Below, piece after piece: positions 43,519 to 53,301 of a DNA stretch of 64,000 nucleotides. The stretch is from an uncultured Bacteroidales bacterium. Lineage in GTDB: Bacteria > Bacteroidota > Bacteroidia > Bacteroidales > CAIXZF01. Position 1 is the stretch's first letter. Each line of letters opens with the position of its first letter. The position numbers were made by a program, and so were the translations under genes. The DNA is taken from positions 62,001 to 126,000 of the forward strand of contig CAIXZF010000113.1 in the NCBI GenBank assembly GCA_903923925.1, given 5' to 3'. Under the pieces are notes generated by a model that saw nothing but the letters and a program-made list of their open reading frames with translations, did not search any database and was not told the DNA's origin.

Positions 43519-45054
43519 TTAAAAGCTAAAATATTTTCGGATTAATCCAATTAATTCAACTTTATTGATGGGTTTTGAAAGGTAATCATTACAACCAGTA
43601 TCTATAGCTTTTTTTCGTTCTGATTGAAGCCCCTGTGCAGATTGAGCAATAATGATACTATCTTTATTGAATTGTCGGATCTCCAGTGTAGCATCGTATC
43701 CGTTCATTTGAGGCATTAAAATATCCATGATAATCAAATCGATGTCGGGGTTGTTGCGGCAAAGTTCAACAGCTTCAATTCCGGTTTTAGCGTGAAGAAA
43801 TTCACGGCTGACATCTTTAAGTAAACGGGTCAGGATAAATTGGGAAGGGGCATCATCGTCGGCAATCAATATTTTAAGGCTTGTGGTTCGTGTTGTCTTT
43901 TCAATTTCTGAAACAGCTAATTTAATATCCTGTTCTACAATATCTGTATTTGAAGGAATATTGAAATAAAAAATACTCCCTTTTCCTTCTTCGCTTTCGA
44001 CCCTGATTTTCCCCTTGTGTTTTTCGATAAAATCCCTGCATAGAACAAGCCCAAGACCATTGCTGGGTTCGTCTTCGGTACCTTTTCTGCCTGTTTGAAC
44101 ATCAATCCTGAATAAATTATTCATCAATTTGCTGTTCATTCCGATACCTGAATCCCTGACAAAGAATTCTATTGAATTATTGGGTAAGGACTGTGCACCA
44201 ATAGTTATTTCTCCACCTTTGACAGTGAATTTCACTGCATTTGACAGCAGGTTTCTGATTGTTGAATTCAGCATATATTTGTCGGCAAAAATTTCCAAAT
44301 CTGTTGGAATTTCAATTCTAATAACTAACTCCTTTTTATTAGCCGAATCTAAAACTGAGAGGATGCATTCTGAAATCAGCGGTTTTACAGATATGGTCTC
44401 AGGCTCAAAGGACGTTATTCCCCTGTGCAAGCGTGCCCACTCGAGTAGGTTTTCGAGCAAACTATAGAGGTTAGAAGCGGAATCTTTGAGGATTACAGAA
44501 AATTTCTGAATTTCGGTCCTGGTAAAGCTTTCGAATTCTTCAACGAGCATATTCGTCAAACCTAAAAATCCATTGAAAGGGCTTCTAAGATCATGTGCAA
44601 TTATAGAAAAGAACTTATCCTTGGTTGCATTTAACTCCTGCAATTCCTTGTTTTGCCGGTACAGTTTTAGATGTGTTAAAATCCTGGATTTAACTTCTTC
44701 TTCCTGAAAAGGTTTACTGATATAATCGACTCCTCCCATTTTAAAAGCTTTTACAATACTGTTGGTATCGCCCAGGGCACTAATAAAAATAACAGGGATG
44801 TCCTTCAAATCAGGTTTTTCTTTTAAACGGCGGCAAACTTCAAATCCATCCATTCCCGGCATCATAATGTCGAGCAGTATAAGGTCGGGTTTCTCTTTTT
44901 CTGCTGCATTTAAAGCAAGTTCACCACCAGGAACAGGGCGAATATTGTAACCTTCGCAATTTAGCATGCTGTAAAGCAACTGGAGATTTTCAGGAACATC
45001 ATCAACAACAAGGATATTTGGAATACTTTTATAGAATAAAGTCTTGTTTTCCAT
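43519..45054 (-). CDS. Soluble hybrid kinase: REC-histidine kinase-REC
   Basis: A 511-residue cytoplasmic protein with no membrane segment. An N-terminal receiver (Asp in LILLDIMMPGMDGFEV, Lys in ISKPFQEEE) is followed by a HisKA domain with FFSIIAHDLRSPFNGFLGL. The ATPase domain contains LLSNAVKFT, DSGIGM and SNGLGLVLCRDFIEKH. A C-terminal receiver has Asp in LIIMDILMPQMNGYDA and Lys in LSKPINK. It starts 3 bp after the 45058 kinase stop, so the two are co-transcribed and possibly form one relay. The pseudogene at 19369-19602 is a fragment of a close paralog. Confidence 0.93.
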   Translation of the reverse strand: MENKTLFYKSIPNILVVDDVPENLQLLYSMLNCEGYNIRPVPGGELALNAAEKEKPDLILLDIMMPGMDGFEVCRRLKEKPDLKDIPVIFISALGDTNSIVKAFKMGGVDYISKPFQEEEVKSRILTHLKLYRQNKELQELNATKDKFFSIIAHDLRSPFNGFLGLTNMLVEEFESFTRTEIQKFSVILKDSASNLYSLLENLLEWARLHRGITSFEPETISVKPLISECILSVLDSANKKELVIRIEIPTDLEIFADKYMLNSTIRNLLSNAVKFTVKGGEITIGAQSLPNNSIEFFVRDSGIGMNSKLMNNLFRIDVQTGRKGTEDEPSNGLGLVLCRDFIEKHKGKIRVESEEGKGSIFYFNIPSNTDIVEQDIKLAVSEIEKTTRTTSLKILIADDDAPSQFILTRLLKDVSREFLHAKTGIEAVELCRNNPDIDLIIMDILMPQMNGYDATLEIRQFNKDSIIIAQSAQGLQSERKKAIDTGCNDYLSKPINKVELIGLIRKYFSF

Positions 45055-45057
45055 TTT

Positions 45058-48000
45058 TTATTTTCTCTTTTTAAATAATTGTTGAAGGTCGATGTAATTA
45101 TAATTGTCTGCCAGTGTTTTCAAGTGCTCAGATAGTTCTGAATTATCAGTATCGATACTTTTAATCAGCGCAATCAACTGGTAAAAGTTTGCAGATTCAA
45201 CAGCATCCTGCATTTGGAATACAAGGTCTGATGGTAATCTTGCAATAGCTTCATCAAGCGCTCCGGCATCATCCTGATATTTCAATTGAACAGCAGCTGG
45301 TTTTTCTTCCTCATAAATATAGTTAATGCCAAGAACCTTACCGATAATGTCAAATAATTCATTTTCATGAAATGGTTTTCGAATAAAGCCTTGCATTTCA
45401 TCCGCAAAAGTATTTTTTTTCTCATTTTCAAATGCACTTGCTGTTAATGCAATAACCGGTATATTTTCACCCTTTTCAGTTGATTTGATGTAGCGGGTTG
45501 CCTCATAACCATCCATGTCGGGCATGCGCATATCCATCAAAATCAGGTGAGGATTCCATTGCTCAAATTTCGCGATAGCATCTGCTCCGTTTACAGCTTC
45601 CATTGTTTCGAAACCAACCTGACTAAGCAATTTCCCTATAATCTGCCTGTTATCTAAAATATCGTCGGCTACAAGCACGCGATATACATCCCGGGAATTC
45701 TTAATTCCTGTAACTGTTTTTGTTGTCACAACTTCGCTAACTTCGGGTGTACCTTCCTTGATTTCTACATTGACAGTAAATACCGAACCTATTCCTTCCT
45801 GGCTAACAAGGGTGATATCTCCCCCCATCAAATTGGCCAGTTCCCGACTGAGAGCAAGACCCAGTCCTGTACCTCCGCTATTATTAATTCCTGCGGCGGT
45901 TTGTTCAAACTGTTTAAAGAGTTTTTTCTGTTCCTGTTCAGAAATTCCCGGACCCGAATCCTGAATTTCAATAAGCAGTCTGTTTAGTTTTTCATTTATT
46001 CTATCAACATATACTCGCACTGCAACACAGCCTTCGCTGGTGAATTTTATCGAATTTCCGATCAGATTGACCAGGATCTGAAATAATTTATTTTCGTCTG
46101 CATAAACATAGCGCGGAAGATCTTCGGGAATTTCAACAATTAGCTGAAGCTGTTTAGATCTGGCCTGATCTTTGAACATCAGATGCATATTGTTAAAAAC
46201 AGCCAGTAAATCAAAATTAACTGGCTTTACCTCTAAACGCCCAGCTTCGATCTTCGACAATTCGAGGATGTCGTTAATGAGTTTAAGCAGATGCTCACCA
46301 GCACGATTGATTGATACAACATACTCCTTTTGTGATCCTCTTATAGATTTATCACGATTCAACAGTTGCGAAAAGCCTATGATCGCGTTCAGCGGGGTTC
46401 TGATTTCGTGCGACATATTTGCAAGGAATGTACTCTTTGATTTGTTTGCAGATTCGGCCTCTTCAATAGCTTGCGAAAGCTTTGCTTCCCTTTCCTTAGT
46501 ATCAGTGATGTCAATATAACTACCTGCCATATGAACAGGGTTCCCTTGCTCATCGCGTTCAATAATGGCGCCACGATCCTGCACCCAAATTACCTTCTGC
46601 TTTCCTAAAAGCCGGTGTTCGGAGAAATACAAAGCAGTTTTGCCCTGCATCACGGCATCAACTTTTTCGAAAACCGCTTCTTTATCGTCAGGATGAATAA
46701 TACCGGCAAATGCCTCAATGGTATTGTCAATTTCTCCGGGCTCATAGCCCATAATCGCGAACCATTGATGGTTATGGATTATATTACCTGATGGTACTTC
46801 AAAGTCCCAAAGCCCTTCCCGGGTAACATCCATCACCATTTGCAGTCTTTGCTCGCTCAGTTTCAATGCTTCTTCCTTCTCCTTGCGTTCGCTGATGTTT
46901 GAACTGATTCCAAGAATACCGATCTCATCTTCATTCAATTCAATAAAAGGCATCTTCCGGGTTTCGAAAAGAACCTTTTTTCCGTTTTTAAGAGGGACGC
47001 ATTCCTCAAATGTAATGATAGATTTTTGTCCCAATATATTTGCATCAGCTGCTTTCAGAGTATCAGCAGTACCTTTATCAAAAAGATCATAGTCGGTTTT
47101 ACCGATAATTTCATCTTTTGATAAACCTATAAATTCAGTAAAAGCCGGGTTGCACTCCCGGTAATACCCTTGTGAATCTTTAAAAAAGATTATATCAGGG
47201 ATACAATCAAGTAAGGAGTTGATCAGTTTGGCTTGACTGGCTTTTTCTTGTTCTAACTGTATTCGTTTAGAAATTTCGCGGTAATTTATTAATAAGCCAT
47301 TGATTACGGGGTCCCTCATCATATTCGTTGCCGTAATTTCAATGGGTTTGTAAGTACCATCTTTACATTGATACCTCAATTCAAATGTTATTGCTGAGTT
47401 ATCTTTCTCCAAAGTACTAAAAATACTTTTCTGAGCATACTCAAGATCGTCGGGATGGATTGTTGCTAAGCCGTTGGTACCAATTCGCTCTTCGGGTAAC
47501 CATCCAAACCATTTTTCAATATTTGGACTTTTATAAGTCATAATACCGTTGATATCTACAATGCCGATCACGTCCGAAATATTGGCTACCATCGAACGAT
47601 ACCTTGCATGGATTTGAATCTTTTCGATCTCGCTCTGTTTGCGCTCGTTAATATCTATGGCAATTCCCGAAACAGAAAGCGGTTTCCCTTTAGAATCTCT
47701 TGCAGAAATACCACCTACATCATAAAACCATTTATATTCACCCGACTGGGTTAAAATCCTGTATGCAATTTCATATTTATCTGCTTCTCCACGGTAATGC
47801 TTTCTCATAGCTTCCATTGCCAAATCAGAATCCTCCGGATGGAGCAGGTTTGTAAAATCAGTGAAATGGGTGAATTTTTCGGGAGGATACCCAATCATTT
47901 CAACTTTTCTCTTATCAAAAAAAACCTTACCTGTATCAATATTCATATGCCACCAGGCCATATGCCCGGCTTCCATTGCAGTTCTTAATAACAGCAGGTT

Positions 48001-48819
48001 TTCCTGCATATTATCTTCAATCTGAAAATGAATAGCAAGTTGTTGCAACAAATCTGCAATACTGTCAATCAGTTTTTGCTCCTCTTTTAAAAAAGGGCCA
48101 ATGTCTGATGCCGGCATCTCTTTCAAGTAAGCAACCTCTATCTGCCCGATAACTGTTTCATCAAGCCGGATAATCGCAGACAGAACGGATGCCGGAGTTT
48201 CAAAATTTTCTGAACGATATTCAGTTTCATAAATAAGCAGTCTGCAACAAGTGATTTCAGGGTATTGCCAGCCTTCAGGCACAATATTCACAAAATCCTG
48301 AAAAAGCCTATCCCTTTCAGTATTAGCTCCTGTTGTCAGATAGGTAAGTTTATACAAAACATTAAGCTCTTTATTCCGCTCTCTCAGCTCAAATTCAGCC
48401 TGAGTTTTTTCAGAAATATCAACCAACACTACCAGGGCTTGTTCGCTGTTTTCATGAGCAACACCGGTTAGTTGAACAGATTTGAGCAAATTGCCAGCTG
48501 CAGAAAGTATTACTATACATGTTGTTTCTTCGGCTTGTCTATTGAAAACGTTCCCGAGAAAGAGATTGAAAACTGCTTGTGAATCTTCAGATAAATGAAT
48601 ATCGAACCGCTTGCCTTTTAAATTCTCCCGGTCGTTGTTAAGCGTTTTAGCTGCGTGCAGGTTTAAATTCAGAATTTCTCCCTGACCCGACAAAATGAAA
48701 TAACTTATTGGAGCTAAGTCAAATAATTCAATGGCATTCTGTGCAGATGATTGTGCCAGTTGGAGCTCTTCGTTTTTTTTGCGTAAAATTTCTGAGTCAG
48801 AATTATTCTGATCTTTCAT
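45058..48819 (-). CDS. Large multi-PAS hybrid histidine kinase
   Basis: About 1,253 residues from the ATG at 48819; the longer frame opens at a TTG at 48888. No membrane segment is seen. Order: PAS (LAPISYFILSGQGEILN), a GAF-like domain (NVLYKLTYLTTGANTERD onward), four more PAS domains (EAGHMAWWHMNIDTGK; YRSMVANISDVIGIVD; LLDCIPDIIFFKDSQG; VMDVTREGLWDFEV), HisKA with ANMSHEIRTPLNAIIGF, the ATPase domain with NSIKFTSEG and GTGLGLALSRELANL, and a receiver with Asp in LILMDMRMPDMDGYEA. About 70 helical C-terminal residues follow with no histidine phosphotransfer motif. It is the first gene of a two-kinase operon. Confidence 0.92.
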   Translation of the reverse strand: MKDQNNSDSEILRKKNEELQLAQSSAQNAIELFDLAPISYFILSGQGEILNLNLHAAKTLNNDRENLKGKRFDIHLSEDSQAVFNLFLGNVFNRQAEETTCIVILSAAGNLLKSVQLTGVAHENSEQALVVLVDISEKTQAEFELRERNKELNVLYKLTYLTTGANTERDRLFQDFVNIVPEGWQYPEITCCRLLIYETEYRSENFETPASVLSAIIRLDETVIGQIEVAYLKEMPASDIGPFLKEEQKLIDSIADLLQQLAIHFQIEDNMQENLLLLRTAMEAGHMAWWHMNIDTGKVFFDKRKVEMIGYPPEKFTHFTDFTNLLHPEDSDLAMEAMRKHYRGEADKYEIAYRILTQSGEYKWFYDVGGISARDSKGKPLSVSGIAIDINERKQSEIEKIQIHARYRSMVANISDVIGIVDINGIMTYKSPNIEKWFGWLPEERIGTNGLATIHPDDLEYAQKSIFSTLEKDNSAITFELRYQCKDGTYKPIEITATNMMRDPVINGLLINYREISKRIQLEQEKASQAKLINSLLDCIPDIIFFKDSQGYYRECNPAFTEFIGLSKDEIIGKTDYDLFDKGTADTLKAADANILGQKSIITFEECVPLKNGKKVLFETRKMPFIELNEDEIGILGISSNISERKEKEEALKLSEQRLQMVMDVTREGLWDFEVPSGNIIHNHQWFAIMGYEPGEIDNTIEAFAGIIHPDDKEAVFEKVDAVMQGKTALYFSEHRLLGKQKVIWVQDRGAIIERDEQGNPVHMAGSYIDITDTKEREAKLSQAIEEAESANKSKSTFLANMSHEIRTPLNAIIGFSQLLNRDKSIRGSQKEYVVSINRAGEHLLKLINDILELSKIEAGRLEVKPVNFDLLAVFNNMHLMFKDQARSKQLQLIVEIPEDLPRYVYADENKLFQILVNLIGNSIKFTSEGCVAVRVYVDRINEKLNRLLIEIQDSGPGISEQEQKKLFKQFEQTAAGINNSGGTGLGLALSRELANLMGGDITLVSQEGIGSVFTVNVEIKEGTPEVSEVVTTKTVTGIKNSRDVYRVLVADDILDNRQIIGKLLSQVGFETMEAVNGADAIAKFEQWNPHLILMDMRMPDMDGYEATRYIKSTEKGENIPVIALTASAFENEKKNTFADEMQGFIRKPFHENELFDIIGKVLGINYIYEEEKPAAVQLKYQDDAGALDEAIARLPSDLVFQMQDAVESANFYQLIALIKSIDTDNSELSEHLKTLADNYNYIDLQQLFKKRK

Positions 48820-48897
48820 GAAAGGCTGATATTCATTAAGTCGTAGTATTAAGCGATTGTGTTGACTTTGCGGGAGATCTTTCCACAAAATTCAACA

Positions 48898-48905
48898 CAA
48901 ACATA
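48898..48905 (-). promoter_or_regulatory. Bacteroidota -7 box (TATGTTTG) for the two-kinase operon
   Basis: On the minus strand 48905-48898 reads TATGTTTG, an exact TAnnTTTG, about 78 nt before the ATG at 48819. The -33 region is AT-rich without a clear TTTG. Confidence 0.45.
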
Positions 48906-48982
48906 TAAAATCTTTACTATTTTAAATATCAGTTTAACGAAAATTAACACCAATTTAAATTGAACTTATCCGTCCGTGCGGG

Positions 48983-50494
48983 CTATAGTTTCTTCTTCAG
49001 CAGAATACGGATCGTAGTTCCTTCATTAATTACGGATGTGCGGACGAAAATTTTACCCTTATGGTATTCGCTGATGATGCGTTTTGCCAGGGTGAGGCCA
49101 AGGCCCCATCCGCGTTTTTTGCTTGTATAACCGGGCTGAAAAATCGTTTTGAAATTTGAACGGTTAATTCCTTTGCCGGTATCGGAGAGGTCGATCTGTA
49201 CAGAATTTTCTTCTTCCAGAATATTTATTGCAATTTCACCGCTGCCGCTCATAGCATCAATGGAGTTTTTGCAAAGGTTCTCTATCACCCATTCGAAAAG
49301 GCCTGCATTTACAGGAACAATAACGTCGGAATTTTTTGAAAGGTTAATGCTGAAATTCACCTTGCGCGATGTTCTGGGCTTAAGGTATTCAACGGTATCA
49401 TATATTATCCGCACAATATTGTCCTCTTTAAGTGATGGCGCCGAACCAATTTTAGAGAAGCGTTCCGCAATGGTGCCAAGCCGTTTCACATCTTTATCGA
49501 GCTCAAGTACTGTTTGCTGATCTATGTTTTGCATCCGCATAAGCTCCAGCCAGGCCATTATGGAAGAAATCGGAGTTCCAAGCTGGTGGGCAGTTTCTTT
49601 TGCCATTCCCACCCATACCTGGTTTTGCTCCGAACGCCTGGCAGTGCTGAATAACATATAGGCAATAAACAGAAAAATAGCAATAATTCCCAGCTGAAAG
49701 AGCGGATAATACCTCAATTGTGTGAGCAGGTAAGAACTCTGGTAAAAGATGTAATTCTTCCCCCTGTTTTCGAGCTGAAGTTCAATTGGAGTGTTTTCAG
49801 CTTCCATAGTAGCAAGGACTTTCTTTACCGCAACAGAATCTTTCATCTGCGCAGAATCCATATTTCCGTAGGCGATTACATGGCGTCGGCTGCTATCGGT
49901 AATTACTACCGGTACAGAGGCAGAATTTTCAACAACTTCAGCAAAGAAATTCTTAATCAGATCGTTTAAAACGACACGTAATTCTGTAAATAGTTTGGAA
50001 TCGGAATAATAAAAATAATTTTTGTTGTTCGGATAAAAAGCAATGGGAATAGGGGGATAGCGAAGAAATTGTTCCTTTACCTTACCGCTTAAAACTTTTA
50101 CTGTATCTGTTTTAAAATCTACATTTCTGGCTCCTATAATATTATTGTGATCGTCGGTGAGAATTACCGGAACGGTGGTATTATCGGCGATAATTTTGGA
50201 GTAGAATGTAAGATCTGCATTAGGTTCTGAAGAGACCAGTTTCTGCGTAGCCAATGCAAGCTGATGCACTCTTTTCTGCTCCTCTACTTTGATTTTAAGG
50301 AAGAAATTTTCGGTATAGCTTACAAAATGTGCTTTACGCTGAATGGCATCTGCCCAGATTCGCAGTTTCTGGCGCTCGTCGGTGGAGATTTTCTGAACAA
50401 GGATGTTGGTATACCAGAGTGAAACCATAACAATTACCACTGCTACGATAAACAGTATCCATTTCCACCGTCGTTTCTGTTCGTAAATGTTCAA
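48983..50494 (-). CDS. Membrane sensor histidine kinase
   Basis: A 503-residue kinase. Transmembrane helix 1 is at about 12-30 (WILFIVAVVIVMVSLWY) and helix 2 at about 268-288 (LFQLGIIAIFLFIAYML). Between them is a periplasmic sensor domain of about 235 residues containing two similar halves (TVPVILTDDHNNIIGARN and SVPVVITDSSRRHVIAYGN), an internal duplication of PAS-like type. The H-box His is in AKETAHQLGTPISSIMAWLE. The ATPase domain has ENLCKNSIDAM, DTGKGI and GWGLGLTLAKRI. No partner regulator is adjacent. It lies 69 bp downstream of the AsmA-like gene and is probably co-transcribed with it. Confidence 0.92.
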   Translation of the reverse strand: MNIYEQKRRWKWILFIVAVVIVMVSLWYTNILVQKISTDERQKLRIWADAIQRKAHFVSYTENFFLKIKVEEQKRVHQLALATQKLVSSEPNADLTFYSKIIADNTTVPVILTDDHNNIIGARNVDFKTDTVKVLSGKVKEQFLRYPPIPIAFYPNNKNYFYYSDSKLFTELRVVLNDLIKNFFAEVVENSASVPVVITDSSRRHVIAYGNMDSAQMKDSVAVKKVLATMEAENTPIELQLENRGKNYIFYQSSYLLTQLRYYPLFQLGIIAIFLFIAYMLFSTARRSEQNQVWVGMAKETAHQLGTPISSIMAWLELMRMQNIDQQTVLELDKDVKRLGTIAERFSKIGSAPSLKEDNIVRIIYDTVEYLKPRTSRKVNFSINLSKNSDVIVPVNAGLFEWVIENLCKNSIDAMSGSGEIAINILEEENSVQIDLSDTGKGINRSNFKTIFQPGYTSKKRGWGLGLTLAKRIISEYHKGKIFVRTSVINEGTTIRILLKKKL

Positions 50495-50563
50495 AGGAGT
50501 AGTATTATTTAAGGATCAAACCTAATAAAAAAATCAATATAAACGATTCAACACAATGCCTGT

Positions 50564-53254
50564 TTATTCCCAATCGACTTTGATGACAGGCTTTTCGGCA
50601 TCTTTTTTAGATCTGACAGCTGTTTTCTGCTCTTTCCGAAGCTCCCTTTTGGTGGGTTGTTTTTTCTTTCCAAGCAATGCTGAATCAGCTGCAACACCTT
50701 CCCATTCAACGATGAATTCGCCTTTTTCTTGCCTTTTTAGCTGTTCTTTTTCTTTTACTTTGATGGAATCCTGTTCCTTCTGGGATTTGCTGAATTCGCT
50801 TTTAAAGATATTTTTCAGACTCTGCTTTTCATTGAGAAGGTCGGCTACAATCTTTCCCTTAACACTTTTACTGTCGTACTTGAAAATGGGCTTATCTACA
50901 GTACCTGTAAGTAAAACATATAAGGTAGTGCGCCCTTGGGCATCGGCTTCTTCTATACCGAATTCCGTATTTTCCTTCTTTGCAGCCCTGGCTTTTTTGA
51001 AAAGGATGTCAGAAAGAAGCAAACGGATTTTATAGTTTATTTCATTCCTGAACGTATGTGTTCCCGACATGGAAAAGTTAAGTGCATCCGATTGTACATC
51101 CATTTCAGGGATGATAACCTTACTGTCTTTTACGATAAGCTGGTTTTTCATCTCACTGAACTTTATTCGCGAAAGATCATCAACCCGGATAAACTTACCC
51201 ATACCGTAAATAGGCTTGTAATTTATAAGTTCACCATTTACAATATTCATATCGGAACTGGCAAGTATAGAAGCCGGTAGAATTTTAAGACCGGAGGTCA
51301 TCGAAAATTGTATCTGCAGCCTTATGTTTGCTGTGCCTTTAAGATTCTCAGCAAGGATATAATTCTGCCCGAAATTAGCAAGTTCATAGAAAAGACGATG
51401 GATATCTGTTTTAGAGGCTACTGCATCAACACTAACATTTACAAGATTTTTCTTACTTCCGTCCATACTTCCTTTAACCATAAGATCCCCACCAAAAGCA
51501 TTAAGGGAAAGATTATTAAGATAGAGTTTTGAATTCCTGTATTTAACCGAGCATAAAACCTCTGTTGCATTGAATTTCCTGAAGTTGAGCTTATCAAAAT
51601 CTATGTTTATGTCAAAATCTATGTTCTTTGGAAAATTCAGACTGTAAGAGGTGTCATTATTTTTTACACCTACTGCAAGAAGCCTGTCAAGGTCCATGCT
51701 TTTCGAACTTAAGGAGGCATTTATCTGCAGGTGTTGTTCAGGCAGAATGAAATACGGAATTATGTTTTTAAAATACCCTTTCAGCCTGATATCGCAGTTA
51801 GAAATTTTTCCTGAGCTTGACTTTACAATTATATCGTTGTTGCTGAAATCCCAATCCCCGCTGAATCCGGAGAAATCGGCAGGTTTATCCTTAATCCTTC
51901 CATTTACATTTTCAAAGCGGACTTCACCTGTTATCCTGTTGTTAATGAAATCCTCCACAGTGGGATGACTCAGATCGGCGATGTGACCTTTGAAAGCTGC
52001 TTTAATCTTTGCATGCCCGCTCACATCTTCCAGGTCTTTTATGATGATAAACTCGAAGAGATCGGCAAGATTCATATCAGCATCAAATTCAGTCTCAATT
52101 TCCGTATCCCTGAAGCCTTTCAGGAATAGGCTCCCGTTGAACGCGCTGTTGTTGATCTTACCGCTGAACTTGCTGATTCGTATGGAATGTAAAGCCAGAT
52201 CTTCACTGGAGCCATTTTCATAAACGCCTTCGGCATCAAGGTTCTCAAGCCTTATCTTGCTGTCGAGGTTTTTAATTGTACCTCCTGTGAGTTTAAAACT
52301 TGTCTCAATCTGAGGAAGTTTATCACCTCCAAAAGCACCTTTTATTCCGATTGAAAAAGCCAGCTGCCCTTTAGGTTCATATTCTTTAAAAACAGACTTT
52401 AAATGTTCAGGCAGTTCGGCGATTAATTCACTTAAATCGGCCTCCTTGCTGATAACAGAAGCACTTACGTTCTTCTTTTTATCGGTATACGTCAGGTTTC
52501 CCTTTGCATTAAACCTCAGTTCCCCTATATCAACGGTACCTTTACTAAGCCAGTAAGTGCCGGTTTGCTGATTTACTGCAATATTAAGGTCGATGGTAGC
52601 CAGCTTATCCTTTACGTAGTTGAGTTCCCCGGATTTTATCCGCCGGATATTAATTTCTCCATTCGCTCTCAATTCATATTTCAAGTCGGAAAACTCACCT
52701 TTTAAGGTAGTAGAATTCGTTTGAAAGCTATAATCCTGAAGAGTTGAAGAATTGCGGTAACTCACAGTGACTCTTTTCAGAATAATTCGCTGCAGCTGGA
52801 AGGAAAACTTTTTATCCGCTGTATCCTTTGCCGGTTTCAGAAGATGAAAATTGTCACTGAGATCCTTATAAACAGCTAATTTTATTCTGGCATCGGTAAT
52901 ATCAATCCTTTTAATCTTGTAATTTCCACGGTAAATATCGAGGAGATTGAAATTCAGCATGATATTTCCGGCTTTCAAAAGTGTATCTTTTTTGAAACCG
53001 CTTTTGTTCACAGCATCTTTTGCTGCTACATCAATGAATTTCAGGGTTGCATAGGGAAAAGTTTCAAGGAAAGTAAAGCGAATGTCGCCCACACTTACTT
53101 CAGTATTCAGCTGATTATTGATTTCGCCAACGAAGAGATCCTTTATTTTGCCTTCAATCTGTTTGGCAGCAAAAAAAGCAGTTATCACTGCAATAAGAGT
53201 TATTACAGTGATAACCAGAAATATACGTTTAAGAATTTTAAAGAATCGTTTCAT
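50564..53254 (-). CDS. AsmA-family inner-membrane protein
   Basis: An 896-residue product from the ATG at 53254 (the frame extends 16 codons upstream). One N-terminal transmembrane helix (about residues 12-32, IFLVITVITLIAVITAFFAA) is followed by a long beta-rich periplasmic region. The start has the AsmA pattern EINNQLNTEVSVGDIRFTFLETFPYATLKF. AsmA-like proteins are thought to form periplasmic bridges that carry phospholipid to the outer membrane. The last 90 residues are very Lys/Glu-rich (EKEQLKRQEKGEF, KRELRKEQKTAVRSKKDAEKP) and probably disordered. It starts 47 bp after the rluB-type gene. Confidence 0.85.
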   Translation of the reverse strand: MKRFFKILKRIFLVITVITLIAVITAFFAAKQIEGKIKDLFVGEINNQLNTEVSVGDIRFTFLETFPYATLKFIDVAAKDAVNKSGFKKDTLLKAGNIMLNFNLLDIYRGNYKIKRIDITDARIKLAVYKDLSDNFHLLKPAKDTADKKFSFQLQRIILKRVTVSYRNSSTLQDYSFQTNSTTLKGEFSDLKYELRANGEINIRRIKSGELNYVKDKLATIDLNIAVNQQTGTYWLSKGTVDIGELRFNAKGNLTYTDKKKNVSASVISKEADLSELIAELPEHLKSVFKEYEPKGQLAFSIGIKGAFGGDKLPQIETSFKLTGGTIKNLDSKIRLENLDAEGVYENGSSEDLALHSIRISKFSGKINNSAFNGSLFLKGFRDTEIETEFDADMNLADLFEFIIIKDLEDVSGHAKIKAAFKGHIADLSHPTVEDFINNRITGEVRFENVNGRIKDKPADFSGFSGDWDFSNNDIIVKSSSGKISNCDIRLKGYFKNIIPYFILPEQHLQINASLSSKSMDLDRLLAVGVKNNDTSYSLNFPKNIDFDINIDFDKLNFRKFNATEVLCSVKYRNSKLYLNNLSLNAFGGDLMVKGSMDGSKKNLVNVSVDAVASKTDIHRLFYELANFGQNYILAENLKGTANIRLQIQFSMTSGLKILPASILASSDMNIVNGELINYKPIYGMGKFIRVDDLSRIKFSEMKNQLIVKDSKVIIPEMDVQSDALNFSMSGTHTFRNEINYKIRLLLSDILFKKARAAKKENTEFGIEEADAQGRTTLYVLLTGTVDKPIFKYDSKSVKGKIVADLLNEKQSLKNIFKSEFSKSQKEQDSIKVKEKEQLKRQEKGEFIVEWEGVAADSALLGKKKQPTKRELRKEQKTAVRSKKDAEKPVIKVDWE

Positions 53255-53301
53255 TATTGCTCCAGCTTGAGGTCCGGGTGAAGGAATAAGCTGTAAACCC
53301 A

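Noticed and set aside
48819-48888. Upstream TTG start giving 23 extra residues to the large hybrid kinase
   Set aside because: The extra segment has no domain similarity and overlaps the predicted promoter leader; the ATG at 48819 directly precedes the first helical region.
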